The notes beneath the pieces were generated by a model. It saw only the letters and a list, made by a program, of their open reading frames with translations. It did not search any database and was not told the origin of the DNA. Positions 22,258-34,050 of a stretch of 64,000 nucleotides of DNA are shown in pieces. Each line of letters opens with the position of its first letter. Positions within the stretch are counted from its first letter, which is position 1. The translations under genes and the position numbers were made by a program. The stretch is from Anaspis maculata. Lineage: Eukaryota > Arthropoda > Insecta > Coleoptera > Scraptiidae. The stretch lies in NCBI GenBank assembly GCA_949128115.1, contig OX421966.1, positions 66,337,416-66,401,415 of the forward strand, read 5' to 3'.

Positions 22258-22482
22258 GTTCCACAAAAAAGATGATCAGAAATCAAGGGTGATTGCAGAT
22301 TAACTGAACTTTTTTCTGCTGAATGCTAGGTGATTACTTACAAAAAATGCCTGAAATCTGTACTAGACCCATCATCTTTCCATTATTGAGGGATAAACCA
22401 GCATTTGCATTGATCAGTCAGCTACAAATTGACAAACAAAAATCGCAAATCAACTAATCTCGTATTATCTGTTTTGTGGAAC
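22258..22482. mobile_element. 225-bp MITE with GTTCCACAAAA ends, copy 1
   Basis: It starts GTTCCACAAAAAAGATGATC and ends TTATCTGTTTTGTGGAAC, with internal motifs shared at high identity with copy 2 at 44228-44461. Target duplication not resolved. Non-coding. Confidence 0.85.
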
Positions 22483-22589
22483 CCACGGTAGGGCTTCAAT
22501 TCAAGACCTATAATTTGAGTCCGGTTTTGATAAGTCGGGCCAGAAATTCTGGGCTTTTCAAGTGGAAAGCTGAAAATGTTAAAAATTTG

Positions 22590-22870
22590 AAAGAAATTGT
22601 CTGAAAATCCGGTAAAGTTGAGAAAAGTTATAGGGAAATCACAGGATATCGGAGGAATACAGGTAAAACTGAAGGAAGCGCAGAGGAATCAGGCGAGATT
22701 AGGAGTGAATGGGAGGAATTTTAGGGTACCTGAATCAGAAGAAATCCAGCGAGTAATTCAAAGAAAATCATTGAGGGATCTATTGAAAATTAAGGGATAT
22801 CAGGTGAAGTCAAAGGAAATTCGGGATATCGAAAGAAATCACAACGACTTCCAAGAAAAAAATCGTGAGA
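22590..22870. repeat. Purine-rich degenerate minisatellite
   Basis: Repeated variants of aggaatcaggYgaaatYaggga (for example ggaaatcacaggatatcgga, ggaatcaggcgagattagga, gggatatcaggtgaagtc) make up this stretch. The 120-codon frame over it is Lys/Arg/Glu-rich because of that composition; I do not consider it a gene. Confidence 0.5.
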
Positions 22871-22959
22871 AGGTGAATCTGCTGGTACCCTTTGGCATGG
22901 ATGTTAGCAAAAATACCCCAGCAGTTTTTGCAAAAAAGTGGATCGCCTTTCAAATTTAA

Positions 22960-24250
22960 TAAAAGTACTGACACTTTCCGAAAATATCTTCAGCATAATA
23001 AATTATTCAGAAAAAAGGCTCATCAATATCGCCATGATATTGGATATAAATGGATTTGACTGCAGCTAATCACTAATAACTTCTACAAAAGCTCTGAAAA
23101 TGTGCAAGTGTTTGAGAAAATCAAAAATCCGCAATATTTTTATTTAATTTTATTCATCAATTTTATACATAATTCCAGTGTAAATAATAATCTACTTATC
23201 TCTTACGTAACAAACTCAACGTTACAAACTTTAGTTTCAACAATATTATATTTGTTTTGCCATATTATTCACCTGAATTATACTCAGTTTTCTTGAACAA
23301 CTTTTCTATCTGGAATAACACCAATACGTATCTCCCAGTCATTCAGATTTCTTATAGTGACTTTTGCACACCTCTTGGATTTTCAAAGTGGGTACTTGTT
23401 CTGCATGGTTCAAATTTTGATGCGAAATCCTGGAGCATTTTCAATGGACATCAGTCAGCGTGGAAGGATTTGCGAAGAGAAATTCTATTTCCAATGATGG
23501 GAGGATATATCTTCAAAAATCTGTCAACAAAAATCATTAAATCGTTCAAAATTAGTGCCAACGACGTCCGATTATGTCACGGCATTCATACATACCTTGA
23601 ACAAAATATTCAGAAAGCTTCAATAAATCACAAAACAGTAAGTTTTAATTTGTTGACATTTCATACCATAATTCCACAATTCAAATAGTTATTGGCCTTT
23701 TGGCATCAATGGCCACGGTCCCTCTACCATAGCTCATCGTCTCTGTGCATGCTGATATAGAAACCGTGGTCATTGATACCTAGTCCAAGACATTCAATCA
23801 CTAACTTGTTTTGATTCAATATCATCGTTATGTCCTCACTTGTAGAAGCTCTGGAGTTCCTTTTCTCCTTCTTTTTGCTGGTCCATTCCAAAAGGATGGA
23901 TCAGAAGCTGCAGAGGACAACACCCCTGAACCATATATTTGGAGGCTACCTGGTTTTGAAGGTGGAATGAGAATGTTGTTGCTTCGTGAGCTCAACGGAA
24001 TAACATTTCCAAGATCTTCCAATATCCAAGATTCATATTTTTCTTCTTCCCTGCGCTGCTTTACATTGTTTCTCTGTTTTATTTTCACGGCGCGGTTGAC
24101 GATTGAGTGTGATACCTCCAGTTGCTAGGCTTCGCCATCCTGTCACGTCCACAATTAGTAACATACAAAATTTATATTGATTTTCTATTTGTATTTCATT
24201 ATTATACTTGGTAAGCCCTTCGCGATGAAACGTCCACATGAAGTGGTGTG
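22960..24250 (+). other. Unrecognised stretch with two weakly exon-like segments
   Basis: A 143-codon frame (23257-23688) contains WKDLRREILFPMMGGYIF and ends beside AACA|GTAAGT at about 23639, which resembles a splice donor. A second frame at 23811-24128 contains PEPYIWRLPGFEGGMR. I recognise neither. They could be exons of an unidentified gene or chance. The remaining sequence is AT-rich with no element ends. Confidence 0.25.
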
Positions 24251-24394
24251 TCTACAAGGGACAGAAAACAATATAAATCAGTCAAAGTACATACGTGGAG
24301 AAAGAATTGAAAGGATACTGTACTGTTTGTACCAACCTGAGAAAGGTGCACAAAAATAGCTGAAGAGCCCTCATAAACCAGGATCATTGCTTTC

Positions 24395-24644
24395 CCAAGT
24401 CAGATTGGTTCACACACCTGAGCTACGCGGTCGACATTTTTACGTGAATTTTTTGTCCAACAGTGCTCCAAGCAAGTTCAAGATGAAGCTGTTTTCTCTG
24501 GATTCCGTCCAGTTGGGCTGGAGAGATAGCGGCGATTGGAGTGTTGGCGCCGGTATGTTTAACATGAGCAACACGTGCTATTTGAATGCAACGCTGCAAG
24601 CGTTGTTCCATATTCCAGCTCTAGCCGACTGGCTGGTTTCTGTC
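24395..24644 (+). pseudogene. USP36/42-like Cys-box exon, array unit 1
   Basis: It is homologous to the minus-strand exon at 12724-13003, including LSNSAPSK and the [13 protein letters not shown] segment. The Cys box reads [16 protein letters not shown], so the conserved Gly of GNTC is replaced by Ser; the Cys codon is 24576-24578. After WLVS the frame runs into the start of the next unit (cccaaatcagtttgg) instead of a splice donor, so it cannot join to a normal next exon. Confidence 0.82.
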
Positions 24645-25027
24645 CCAAATCAGTTTGGTTCACACACCTGAGTTACGCAGTCGACATTTTTTCATTTGAA
24701 ATCGCCAAAAATGGAGCCGTTTCCTCCAGAATCCGTTCAGTTGGGTTGGAGAGATAGCGGCGATTGGAGTGTTGGCGCCGGTATGTTCAACATTGGCAAC
24801 ACGTGCTATTTGAACGCAACGCTGCAAGCGTTGTTCCATATTCCAGCTCTAGCCAACTGGCTGGTTTCTGTGGAAGAACAGATCGTACACGCTCCCAATT
24901 GTCAAAATTCAGGTGAGATTGGCGATTGGAGTGTTGGCGCCGGTATGTTCAACATTGGCAACACGTGCTATTTGAACGCAACGCTGTAGCGTTGTTCCAT
25001 ATTCCAGCTCTAGTCAACTGGCTTATT
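24645..25027 (+). pseudogene. USP36/42-like Cys-box exon, array unit 2 plus a partial repeat
   Basis: The best preserved plus-strand unit carries [35 protein letters not shown] (Cys codon 24804-24806), WLVSVEEQ and the exon end, with donor CAG|GTGAGA at 24912/24913. The donor runs straight into a second, partial copy of the Cys box (24922-25027, Cys codon 24966-24968). That copy carries a 1-nt deletion and a stop where LQALF should be. The retained intron start shows duplication through DNA, not mRNA. Confidence 0.83.
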
Positions 25028-25350
25028 TCTGTCCCAAATCAGTTTGGTTCACACATCTGAGTTACGCAGTCGCCATTTTCTCACTTGGAATCGCCAAAGA
25101 TGGAGCCGTTTCCTTGAGAATCCGTTCAGTTGGGTTGGAGAGATAGCGGCGATTGTAGTGTTGGCGCCGGTATGTTCAACATTGGCAACACGTGCTATTT
25201 GAACGCAACGCTGCAAGCGATGTTCCATATCCCAGCTCTAGCCAACTGGCTGGTTTCTGTCCCAAATCAGTTTTGTTCACACACCTGAGTTACGCAGTCG
25301 ACATTTTCTTACGTAAAATTTTTGTACAACAGTGCTCCACGCAAGTTTAA
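25028..25350 (+). pseudogene. USP36/42-like Cys-box exon, array unit 3 and start of unit 4
   Basis: Unit 3 has a stop soon after its MEPFP start (cct tga), and Trp of DWSVG is changed to Cys, although [11 protein letters not shown] is intact (Cys codon 25193-25195). Unit 4 begins at about 25260 with cccaaatcagttttgttcac, keeps the KFKME segment, and then breaks into unrelated sequence at about 25352. Confidence 0.8.
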
Positions 25351-25510
25351 GATGGAACATCAAACTACCATCAACTATCTGAAAGATGAGGACTTCAACT
25401 TCAATGAGATAAAACTGGATATGCCAGCGCTTCCATCGATGGATTACGTTGGTTACCCGATATCGACCATGGAACAAAAGCGGAAAAGGAAGGAAAGCCA
25501 AATACTCTAG
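25351..25510 (+). other. Open frame fused to the broken USP unit 4, unrecognised
   Basis: The frame continues from the USP segment KFKME into HQTTINYLKDEDFNFNEIK and ends KRKRKESQIL, then stop. The acidic and then basic composition looks more protein-like than its surroundings, but I cannot name it. It may be part of another exon captured at the array edge. Confidence 0.3.
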
Positions 25511-26558
25511 CAAGAGCAACTTGCATCTGCAAATATACACGGGAATTAGTTGATAAAATATCTCGCAGCGACGCCATCTTGAGCTACAAGTTTATACAGG
25601 AATACTTACAAGTTGTTTTTGAATTGTGGATTGAGAAGAATGGCGCCGACCGATGGGAAGAAGAACCGGCACCTGTCGGTTACATGCAGTAGGGATGCAT
25701 GTCCTGATTATCTGGGATTGGTTGACCAACAAGCAGTTGTTAGTTCAGATTATTCGAAGAGACCAGGATGTATCACATCTGAACAAAAAATATATGAGTA
25801 GTTAATGACCGATAGAACTAGACCTAGTAATAAATATTTAGTGAATTGCAGTATGAAATATCAGCAAAATAGACAAAATAAGATGAGTGGAAGGTTTGGT
25901 CTGAACGTCCGCATCTGCTGAGTGATGTTAGATTCCCAACAGTTGTTGTCCGTGGGTACTTTTCGAACTGGAAATTGGCTTGGTGCTCTGAAATAAGAAC
26001 CTATGCAGAAAAATATATTTAAAACAACTCTAATATAATTGCCTTACCTCCTGATTAAATAATAACGAGAAAATTGTATGTAACTAATGAATTTCGCTGA
26101 ATAAAATACCAGATCGACTGGCACTCGGCCGATTCGAAAGCATAAATGAACGGTTTTTCGTTTCGCTTATCACTGCTTCCAAATAAAAAACCTCTGAAGA
26201 ACGTTTTGCCGTATTATTTCTTCCTGATAAATTTTATCTGAATTCTAATATCCATGTTGAACTTAATGTAGAAAAACTGAGTATCATACCTTCACTATTT
26301 CATTTCTTACTAAATCCCGAAAAATATTAAGTTTTCCTCCAAACCTTGTTGGAAAGTACCATGCAACATTCTACCACAACAGAAAGCGCAGAACGACCCT
26401 GGTTCCCAGACCATCATCTCCCAACTTGTAATGACTTGCACTTTATTCTGTGAAAATTCACTTTGAAGTGTGAAAAAATCTGTTGTGGCACCACAATTTC
26501 TTTCCGACTAGTTCTTGGAAGCCTGGTGGTGATTTTTATCCGAGAATTGAAAGACTAG
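25511..26558. other. No gene seen
   Basis: Unique AT-rich sequence. A 62-codon frame (25613-25801) has no recognisable features. No paired element ends were found. Confidence 0.55.
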
Positions 26559-26700
26559 CCTCGGGTTCCACCAAAATTTTAAGAGCAGATTAAATCTATC
26601 ACTCTGATAGTTGCTATACACCAGCCAATAGGATGGCCAGTTGCTTATATATGAGACTGATAAAGTTATCGCGCTGATAAAAGTTTGGTGGAACCCGAGG
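26559..26700. mobile_element. 142-bp MITE with 17-bp perfect inverted ends and TAG target duplication
   Basis: The ends are CCTCGGGTTCCACCAAA and the exact inverse TTTGGTGGAACCCGAGG, flanked by TAG at 26556-26558 and 26701-26703. A 3-bp duplication would suit a PIF/Harbinger-like element, but the sequence does not prove this. The central part also folds (agagcagattaaatctatc / gataaagttatc). Confidence 0.9.
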
Positions 26701-26703
26701 TAG

Positions 26704-27740
26704 GATTTGAAGATTAGGATTTTCTCAAAACTATGCATGCAGAAGGTCATCTGACATTATATTGTCTCTATTTTGATAGATCCAACCATCAGAATGAATA
26801 ACGACAGGCCTTTCATCATTGGAGCATTTCAAGAGTGACGTCCCAAAATGTTATTTTTCTTCCTACAGTTCCATTGTTATCATTGCTTCGAGAGAAAAAC
26901 TGACCAGGGAAACTGGTATCTGAAATTGGATTGTCTAGTCTAACAGCCTCGCGAATAGCAATTTTATTTTTCATTTAAAAATTCTCCAAAAAAATTTCCA
27001 CATTTTTTGTAAATATATAAAAATGACTATTGGACTAGCAAATCCAATTTTAGAAATACCTGTTTTTTTCTTTTTGCATTTGGAACATTGGCAGCGCCGA
27101 AACCGCAAAAGAAAAATTCTATCTCTATCTCTCCCTCACTCATGGTATGTCACGGTCTCTCCTTCACTGTGAATCGTCACCTCGATCGTCACCCTTGAAA
27201 TACCTATTCGAATCAAGCAGAAATAAGTAAATGTTGTAGCCTTGAAGATCAGACTGGTCTCATTTTGAAGTTCCTTTCTCTCTTGTATTGGCAGCAAATG
27301 TCACACCGATCTTTTTTCGGCCAATTCAGGCTGATCCTTATTTTTTCAACATTTTTGCCAAGGAGTTTTGGCAACTTCATTCATTGTCTTGAATTTCTCT
27401 TCTAGTTTGGTGTATTTTCAAAGTTCAATAGATTTTTCTTGCGACAGTTCTGAAGTAGTGTGATGGGTAACTTATTTGAAATAATTTTTTTCAGAAAAGG
27501 TCTCCGTGAAATTGTTTCGTATCCGATCCGACAGAAGTCCTGCTTTTCGCTTTCTTTTCCTTCTTCTCCTTTCTTATTGATTTTATGATAACTTATTCCC
27601 ACCAAGGTATGCACTTGCCATTCTCCTGGCCCAAGTGTCTGGATAAACATCTAATTACCAAGATAAAAATTCACACTCCCACTTCTGAGTGTGTATTTGG
27701 GCGTTATTCTACAAAAACATTTTTTGTTCTCTTGCAATTA
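26704..27740. other. No gene seen
   Basis: Unique AT-rich sequence with pyrimidine-rich runs (27100-27180, 27545-27580). No gene or element boundary recognised. Confidence 0.55.
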
Positions 27741-29229
27741 ATGGGGTCGGTACACATTAAAAAACGGTACTATACGGCATTTAATGATACAGGAAATTCC
27801 TTTTGCATGAGTGTTCTGCAAGGTCTATCGAACGATATTAGAAGGGGAAGCACAAAAGATTCCCCTTAAGGGGGCCGCAGGGGGCCCTGTCAAGTTGAGG
27901 GTCCAAGAACTTCTACCAAACCATCTTTCAATTTCGTTGTATCACTCAAATGGGGATGATGTGTCTCCATTGTGAATTTCGATGGCATTGGTCGCCATGT
28001 CTCTTTCATCCTTCATGCTTGAAAAAATAATTTCTTCGGGAGGTCAGAGAAATCACTTTTTATTTTTTTAAACATACAAGAGGATGCGAAGTTGGCATGT
28101 TTTGTGTCTTAACCTGTTATTTGGCATTCCCAAGATCCTATTATGAAGTCAATTTTTCAAATTCTCAGTTTTGGGTTGATTGGTAGGCTAAGAAGTAGGT
28201 ATTTTTTAACATCCAGTTCAGACAAACTTTTTTCAGTGTCCAACTGGAGGTTATTGAAATCATCATCAGGGGTGGATCCACTGAACTATTTTCTGAACAT
28301 AATGTCGAGAAAATCAATCATAAACCGCGAATAGAGAGTACACAGATTATTTTTCTTTCGGTCGGTCGAATTGCGATGCCTACTGCGCCCGTCAAGGAGA
28401 ACGCTGAGCATCGCCAGCCTAAACTGGTATGAAAACAGCCTAAACAAATTCAAAACTGACTAAAACTCTGAGTGCTGACTCAGAATTGAATGTCGAACCA
28501 CATAATGAGTGTTTCCGGCAGTTTTGAAATCGTTTAGGCTGTTTTCATACTAGTTTAGTCTGGCGATGCTCAGCGTTCTCCCTGACGGGCGTAGTAGGTA
28601 GGCATCGCAATTCGACCGACCGAAAGAAAAATAACTTGTGTACTCTCCATGTGCAGTTTGAGATTGATTTCCTCGACATTATATCAGGAAAATAGTCCAG
28701 TCTATCCACCCCTGCGATTATTTCAATAACCTCCAGTTGGACACTGAAAAAATTACGTCTGAACTGGATGTTGAAAAATACCTACTTCTTAGCCTACCAA
28801 TCAACCCAAAATCGAGAATTTGAAAAATTGACTTCATAATAGGATCTTGGGAATGCCAAATAACAGGTTAAGACACAAAACATGCCAACTTCGCATCCTC
28901 TTGTATGTTTAAAAAAATAAAAAGTGATTTCTCTGACCTCCCGAAGAAATTATTTTTTCAAGCATGAAGGATGAATGACCATGGCGACCAATGCCATCGA
29001 GATTCACAATGGAGTCACATCATCCCCATTTGAGTGATACAACGAAATTGAAAGATAAATTGGTAGGAGTTCTTGGACCGTCAACTTGACAGGGCCCCCT
29101 GCGGCCCCTCTAAGGGGAAGCTTTTGTGCTTCCCCTTCTAATATCGTTCGTTGGGCCTTATAGAACAGTCATGCAAAAGAAATTTTCTGTATCATCGAAT
29201 GCCGTATAGGAATGGCTACCAACCCCACT
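27741..29229. mobile_element. 1.5-kb near-perfect palindromic element, copy 2 (opposite orientation)
   Basis: It has the same structure as 8887-10381. Its left end (atggggtcggtacacattaaaa) matches the right end of copy 1, and its right end (ggaatggctaccaaccccact) matches the left end of copy 1, so the two copies are inverted relative to each other. The palindrome centre is near 28480. The arms carry the same GGGGAAGCACAAAA, cggtcggtcgaattgcg and ggcgatgctcagcgttctcc blocks. Non-coding. Confidence 0.9.
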
Positions 29230-30289
29230 GAATGGTATTTTGCTCATCCTGAGTTGACAGAATTGATAATTATTGATGCGCTTACCAGATCAAAACAGCA
29301 TTCTGCAACGTCGCCTACTGCAGTATTTCGTAATTTTCTCGACTAAATTTACGTGGTATTGAATTTTGTTCTTTTCAAGTGGAGCTTTCAAGATGAAACT
29401 TGCAAAGGTCACATGTCGGGGGAAACCTCAACTTGATCGCTCATGTGAATATGCATAAAAAATTCTCAACAAGACGAAGTTTAAATCGATTTTATGTGAA
29501 AAATCTAGATTTTTTTTGGTATAATACCTAGTCTTCATTTGCGACAAGAACTTCGGACTCTCATCGAACGTTCTCGCCGTAATTAAGGCAAAACAATATG
29601 CCTAAAGCCGTCTCCAGAAAGAACTTGGCTGTGAGCGGGTTCACCATATTTGCCACCAGGGGCGCGATTCTCGAAATCCTTCGACATACGACGAAAATCG
29701 CGTTGAGAATTACTATGCGAGATTAATCATTGGTCAAAATTCAATTTTGAGCCAATGGGGTGGCCTGACCGCTCGCAAAATGTCATCATCAATAACATGT
29801 ATGACATCAATAAAATCACTAGGATTTGACTTGACATTATGCCGGGTGATAATTTGAAAACTATCCACTTCTAATAACTCCCGATTCCTGGTAAAAGTTC
29901 TTGAGCAAAAATTGCCGATTTGAAGGGGGACAACTAAAACATATATTGACGAATTTCCACCTTAGACCTCCTTGCCGCCACCCACCACAACTTCGAGATT
30001 TCAAGTGACACCATCTACCTTGCGAAACATCAAATTAAAGACAAATAAATTTCCTCTCTGGAGAAAATATTCTTACACATTTCAGCCTCACTCCCCTTCT
30101 TCCTGAAATTCTCTAGTGTCTCATTTTATGTTCTAACAAAAATGAGACTTCTCAATTCTCTTTGATTCGGTCAGCATCATCGTAGATAGCATCAAATTTC
30201 CATTTTCACTTGCACAAACGATTTTGATAATTTTTTTTCATCATGTAGACTTACGTGTTAATAGGTATAGCCCAGGCATTTCAGGTTCT
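29230..30289. other. No gene seen
   Basis: Unique sequence with several short frames and no recognised product. It leads directly into the 165-bp tandem repeat. Confidence 0.55.
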
Positions 30290-31400
30290 GACCTGGAAAA
30301 AAAACCTAAGTCCGGCAACTGGTGAAAATAACATTATTGGTCAGTTGAACAGAATATCGAAAATCCTAAGAAATCCTAGTTCCGCTTCATCGTTTTTTGG
30401 CGGAAAAAAGGCATAAGTGACTTTTTTTTCAAATTAATCACCAAAAGGCACGCTGAAGTTTCAAATGAGGCAAAAAATTGCTGGAAATGGTCTCATTGGT
30501 CAGTTGAACAACATACTGAAAGTCCCAAGAAATCCTACGTCCGCTTCATCTTTTTTTTTTCAAGGCGAAAAGGCATAAGGGAAATTTTTTTGGGAACTAA
30601 TCATCAAAATACGCACTGAAGTTCCAATGCAGTTGAAAATTGATGAAAATGGTCTCCTCGGTCAGTTGAAAAACATAGGTACTAAAAGTTCCAAAAAATT
30701 CCATGTCCGCTTCATCGTTTTTTTTTTGGCCGCAAACAAAGGTGTAAGTGACATTGTCTTGGAAACGATTCATTAAAAATTACGCTTTGAATCTTCCACA
30801 CAGCTGAAAATTGCTGAAAATGATCTTCTTGGTCAGTTGAACAACATACTGAAAAACCCTAAGAAATCCTAGTTCCGCTTCATCGTTTTGTTTTTTGCGG
30901 CAAAGAGATATAAGTGACTTTTTTGGAAACATTTTATCAAAACACACGATGAAGTTTCACTAGAGCTGGAAATTGCTAGAAATGGTCTCCTTGGTCAGTT
31001 GAACAACATAGGTACTGAAAGTCCTAAAAAATCTTATGTTCGCTTCATCGTTTTTTTTTTGAGGCAAAGAGGTGGAAATGACATTTTTCTGAAAACTATC
31101 TATCAAAATACACGCTGAAGTTCAAATACAGCTGAGAATTGCTGGAAATGGTTTCCTCGGTTAGTTGGCAACATGCTTAAAGTCCTAAAAAATTCTACGT
31201 CCGATTCATCATTTTTTGAAGGCAAAAAGATATAGGTGAATGACATTTTTTTGAGAAACACTAATTCATGAAAAAAGGCGTTGATGTTTCAATACCAACG
31301 GCTGAAAAATGCTGGGAATGGTCTACTCAGTCAGTTGAACAATATACTGCAAGCCCTAAGAAATCCTTAATCGCCCTAATGATTTGTGTTTTTTTTTTGT
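30290..31400. repeat. ~165-bp tandem repeat, seven diverged units
   Basis: The anchor GGTCAGTTGAACAACATA recurs at about 30339, 30498, 30660, 30831, 30993, 31159 and 31329, a spacing of 159-171 bp. Each unit also holds a cctaagaaatcct block, ccgcttcatcg followed by a T run, aaaaggcataagtgac, and gctgaagtt..aattgctggaaatgg. The T runs vary between units. Non-coding satellite-like DNA. Confidence 0.92.
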
Positions 31401-31630
31401 TGGAAAAAATGCATTAGCGATATCTTATTGGACACCTTCTATTAAAATATGCTTCAAATCAAAATTAAATAATACTTCAAGTGACATGAAACGTCTGCAT
31501 TGCATAACAGAGATATACTCAACCGAATCACCAACCAACACCACCCTCTATTTAGAATCTGTAAGAAAAACAATACACGTGGCATACTTACTTACTCTCA
31601 TCTTTCCTACTGCCTGATGGTTTCTTATGT

Positions 31631-32664
31631 ACACACATCAAAAGAATCTAGGGGACAAGCAAATTCAGACAATTTCTAAAATCATCATAACTTTTGATTG
31701 CCGACAGCGATTTCATGTCTGTTTACAGTGTTAGATAGCCCAATCCTTCGTTTTCATGTCTTGATCACGTCGAATACGAACAATGTTTAATAAAGTTTCT
31801 ACAGGGTGATCAATGGAACAGTGTAAAATTGCCGGAAGTTCAGTACGAGCGCGATTTCCCAAAAACAAATTTATATGCATCTCAATAGCACAGTTATGAG
31901 AACTGGTATTTCAGCTTCCGTAACGTTTTTGAATTTTGAAAATCGAAGGTAAATTGCAAAAGATATTGATCATTTTGTGCCGCCATGTTGAACTCTCAAG
32001 AAGTGATCCGATTTCATTGAAACTTGGATCACATTCATGTCTGGTTTCAGTTATTGGAATTTCAAGGTCAAATGTCTTTCTCGGTCACTTCCAAGCCGCC
32101 ATTTTAAACTTTTATGTAAATGATTCGATTTTAGTGTGTTTCAAGTTCCATTCAAATTAAATCATTTATGTAAACAGTTCGATATAGCGGCTCGAAAGTG
32201 ATCGAAAGTGACATTTGACCTTGAAATTCCAATTACTTGAACTAGACATGAGTGTGTTCCAAGTTTCAATGAAATCGGACCACTTTCTTTTTTCTTGGAA
32301 ATTCAACACGGCGGCACAAAATGATCAATATCTTTAGCAATTCACCTTCGATTTTCAAAATTCGAAAACGTTACTGAAGCTGAAACACCGATCTTCATAA
32401 CTGTGCTATTGGAATGCATGAAATTCTTTTTTTTGGGAAATCGCGCTCGTACTGAACTTTCGGCTCTTTTACACTGTTCCATTGATCACCCTGTAGCAAT
32501 CTTATGAAACATTGTACGTATTTGACGTGATCAAGGCATGAAAACGAAAGATTGGACAATCGAACACTGAAAACCGATATGAAATCGCTTAAGGAAATCA
32601 AAAGTTTTGATGATTTTAGAAATCGTCTGAATTTGCTTGTCCCCTAGATTCTTTTGATGTGTGT
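31631..32664. mobile_element. 1.03-kb fold-back element with ~500-bp arms
   Basis: The outer ends are ACACATCAAAAGAATCTAGG and the inverse CCTAGATTCTTTTGATGTGT. Inside, tctacagggtgatcaatgg (about 31800) and ccattgatcaccctgtag (about 32480) pair as a second CAGGGTG-type layer. The innermost arms (tttcaattgaaatcgg-like blocks around 32010 and 32270) also pair. Confidence 0.88.
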
Positions 32665-32763
32665 ATTTACAAATTTAATGAACTAGCTATTCAGTTTCAA
32701 ATATTTTTGCTAAAATCTTCACAAACGATGAATATGAAGAGGGTCAAAGTGTCAGGCTTAGAT

Positions 32764-32806
32764 ATCGTCTGAATTTGCTTGTCCCCTAGATTCTTTTGAT
32801 GTGTGT
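32764..32806. repeat. Orphan terminal sequence of the 31.6-kb fold-back
   Basis: tcgtctgaatttgcttgtcc followed by cctagattcttttgatgtgt repeats the right end of the neighbouring element about 140 bp further on in the same orientation. It is probably the scar of a tandem or aberrant insertion. Confidence 0.85.
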
Positions 32807-33063
32807 ATATCTATCGTGTGATCAAATGAATTCCTATTTAGAGCAGGCTGTGAATTCCAAGACGTATGTCGCAGCATGGTTTATATGACCTTCGTTAAAC
32901 GTCAAATTTGACGTACGCGTACGGTGGCTTCTGTCAAATCAAATATTAAGAAAGAATACAGCCAAACTTTTATTAAAGGTAACTCAAACTTGTGAGAATT
33001 GGAAACCTACAGGAATTGTTGAAATCTCCACCTTCCTGAGCTGAACAAAGCCGAACTCTCCGT

Positions 33064-33245
33064 CTCACCGCACCGCTAACGTTGATTGGTTCCTGCAGAT
33101 TATTGTTAATTTCCAGGCATTTTTGTAAGATGCTCGCCCTGAGCTCTTTATGTTATTTACTGGCTCTTTGAAAATGAAATTTTTCAGGTGAGGCCAGAGG
33201 TAAAAGTCCAGTGGTGTCAGGTCACAAGAATTGGGGGGCCATATG
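33064..33245 (-). pseudogene. Mariner-like transposase, C-terminal fragment
   Basis: Reading from about 33245, the frame gives WPPNSCDLTPLDFYLWPHLK, which contains the conserved PDLTPLDFFLW-type box near the last catalytic Asp of mariner-family transposases. It then continues KNFIFKEPVNNI. A frameshift follows, and the downstream family-like residues appear in another frame. Nothing recognisable of the transposase lies upstream of WPP, so only a C-terminal scrap of about 60 residues remains. Confidence 0.8.
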
Positions 33246-33321
33246 CTTGCTGTATAGTAACTTTCATTATAGTGGTATACCCAACGCTTGCGCCAAATTT
33301 CAACTTGCGCGCATGCTCGAA

Positions 33322-34050
33322 TGGCGTCAAATACAAAATTTGCGAACAAATGCTTCAAAATCGCAAGAAAAACCGCCACAAAGTTGAAAAATACGCGCCG
33401 CAGCGAACAGGGTAATAGGCTAGAGGTTAATACACACTAGTGATCACTTATTTTCCGTCAAAAAGTCCGCATTGTTCATTAAATCATAAATAACTGTTAT
33501 CCTTGCTATTTTTGAATCGTGTGAGAAAAGCCTCTGGGAGTAAAATACATTCCGCATTACACTGATGTAGCGAATGTTGCCTGAAATCTGTTGCCTAAAA
33601 TCTTGGATTTTAGGCAACTTTCGCTACAGAAGTGTAGTACGGATTATATAAAACTCTCAGGGACTTTTCTCACACGATTCAAGAATAGCGGCCCACTTGT
33701 TTACAAACGTACGACACTCGGAGCGAACTTCAAAATGGCGAATAAACAGTTGACGTTGACAGTAGACAGCAGCGAAAAGTCACGGCCGTCACGGCCGTTG
33801 CTTGTCAAACTGGAAATAGAGTTGGTGAGGGTTGCATCATGGGTTGCGTACGCCATCCGATCAATGTAAAACGCAGTTATTTATAATTTGATGAACAATA
33901 TGCGGACTTTTTGATGAAAAATAAGTAATCACTAGTGTGTATTAACCTCTAGCCTATTACCCTATTCGCTGCGGCGCGTATTTTTCAACTCTATGGCGGT
34001 TTATTACGCCATTTTGTAGTATTTGTTCGCAAATTTTGTATTTGACACCA
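33322..34050. mobile_element. ~730-bp inverted-repeat element with nested hairpin
   Basis: The arms 33322-33490 and about 33885-34050 pair (tggcgtcaaatacaaaatttgcg / cgcaaattttgtatttgacacca, and cgccgcagcgaacagggtaat / attaccctattcgctgcggcg). A second hairpin of about 190 bp (33510-33690) lies in the left part. Non-coding. Confidence 0.85.

Noticed and set aside
22597..22959. 120-codon Lys/Glu-rich frame
   Set aside because: It coincides with a purine-rich degenerate repeat; composition explains the open frame.
30290..31400. CRISPR-like regular repeats
   Set aside because: The units are long (about 165 bp), diverged throughout and without short identical repeats alternating with unique spacers. 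The genome is eukaryotic.
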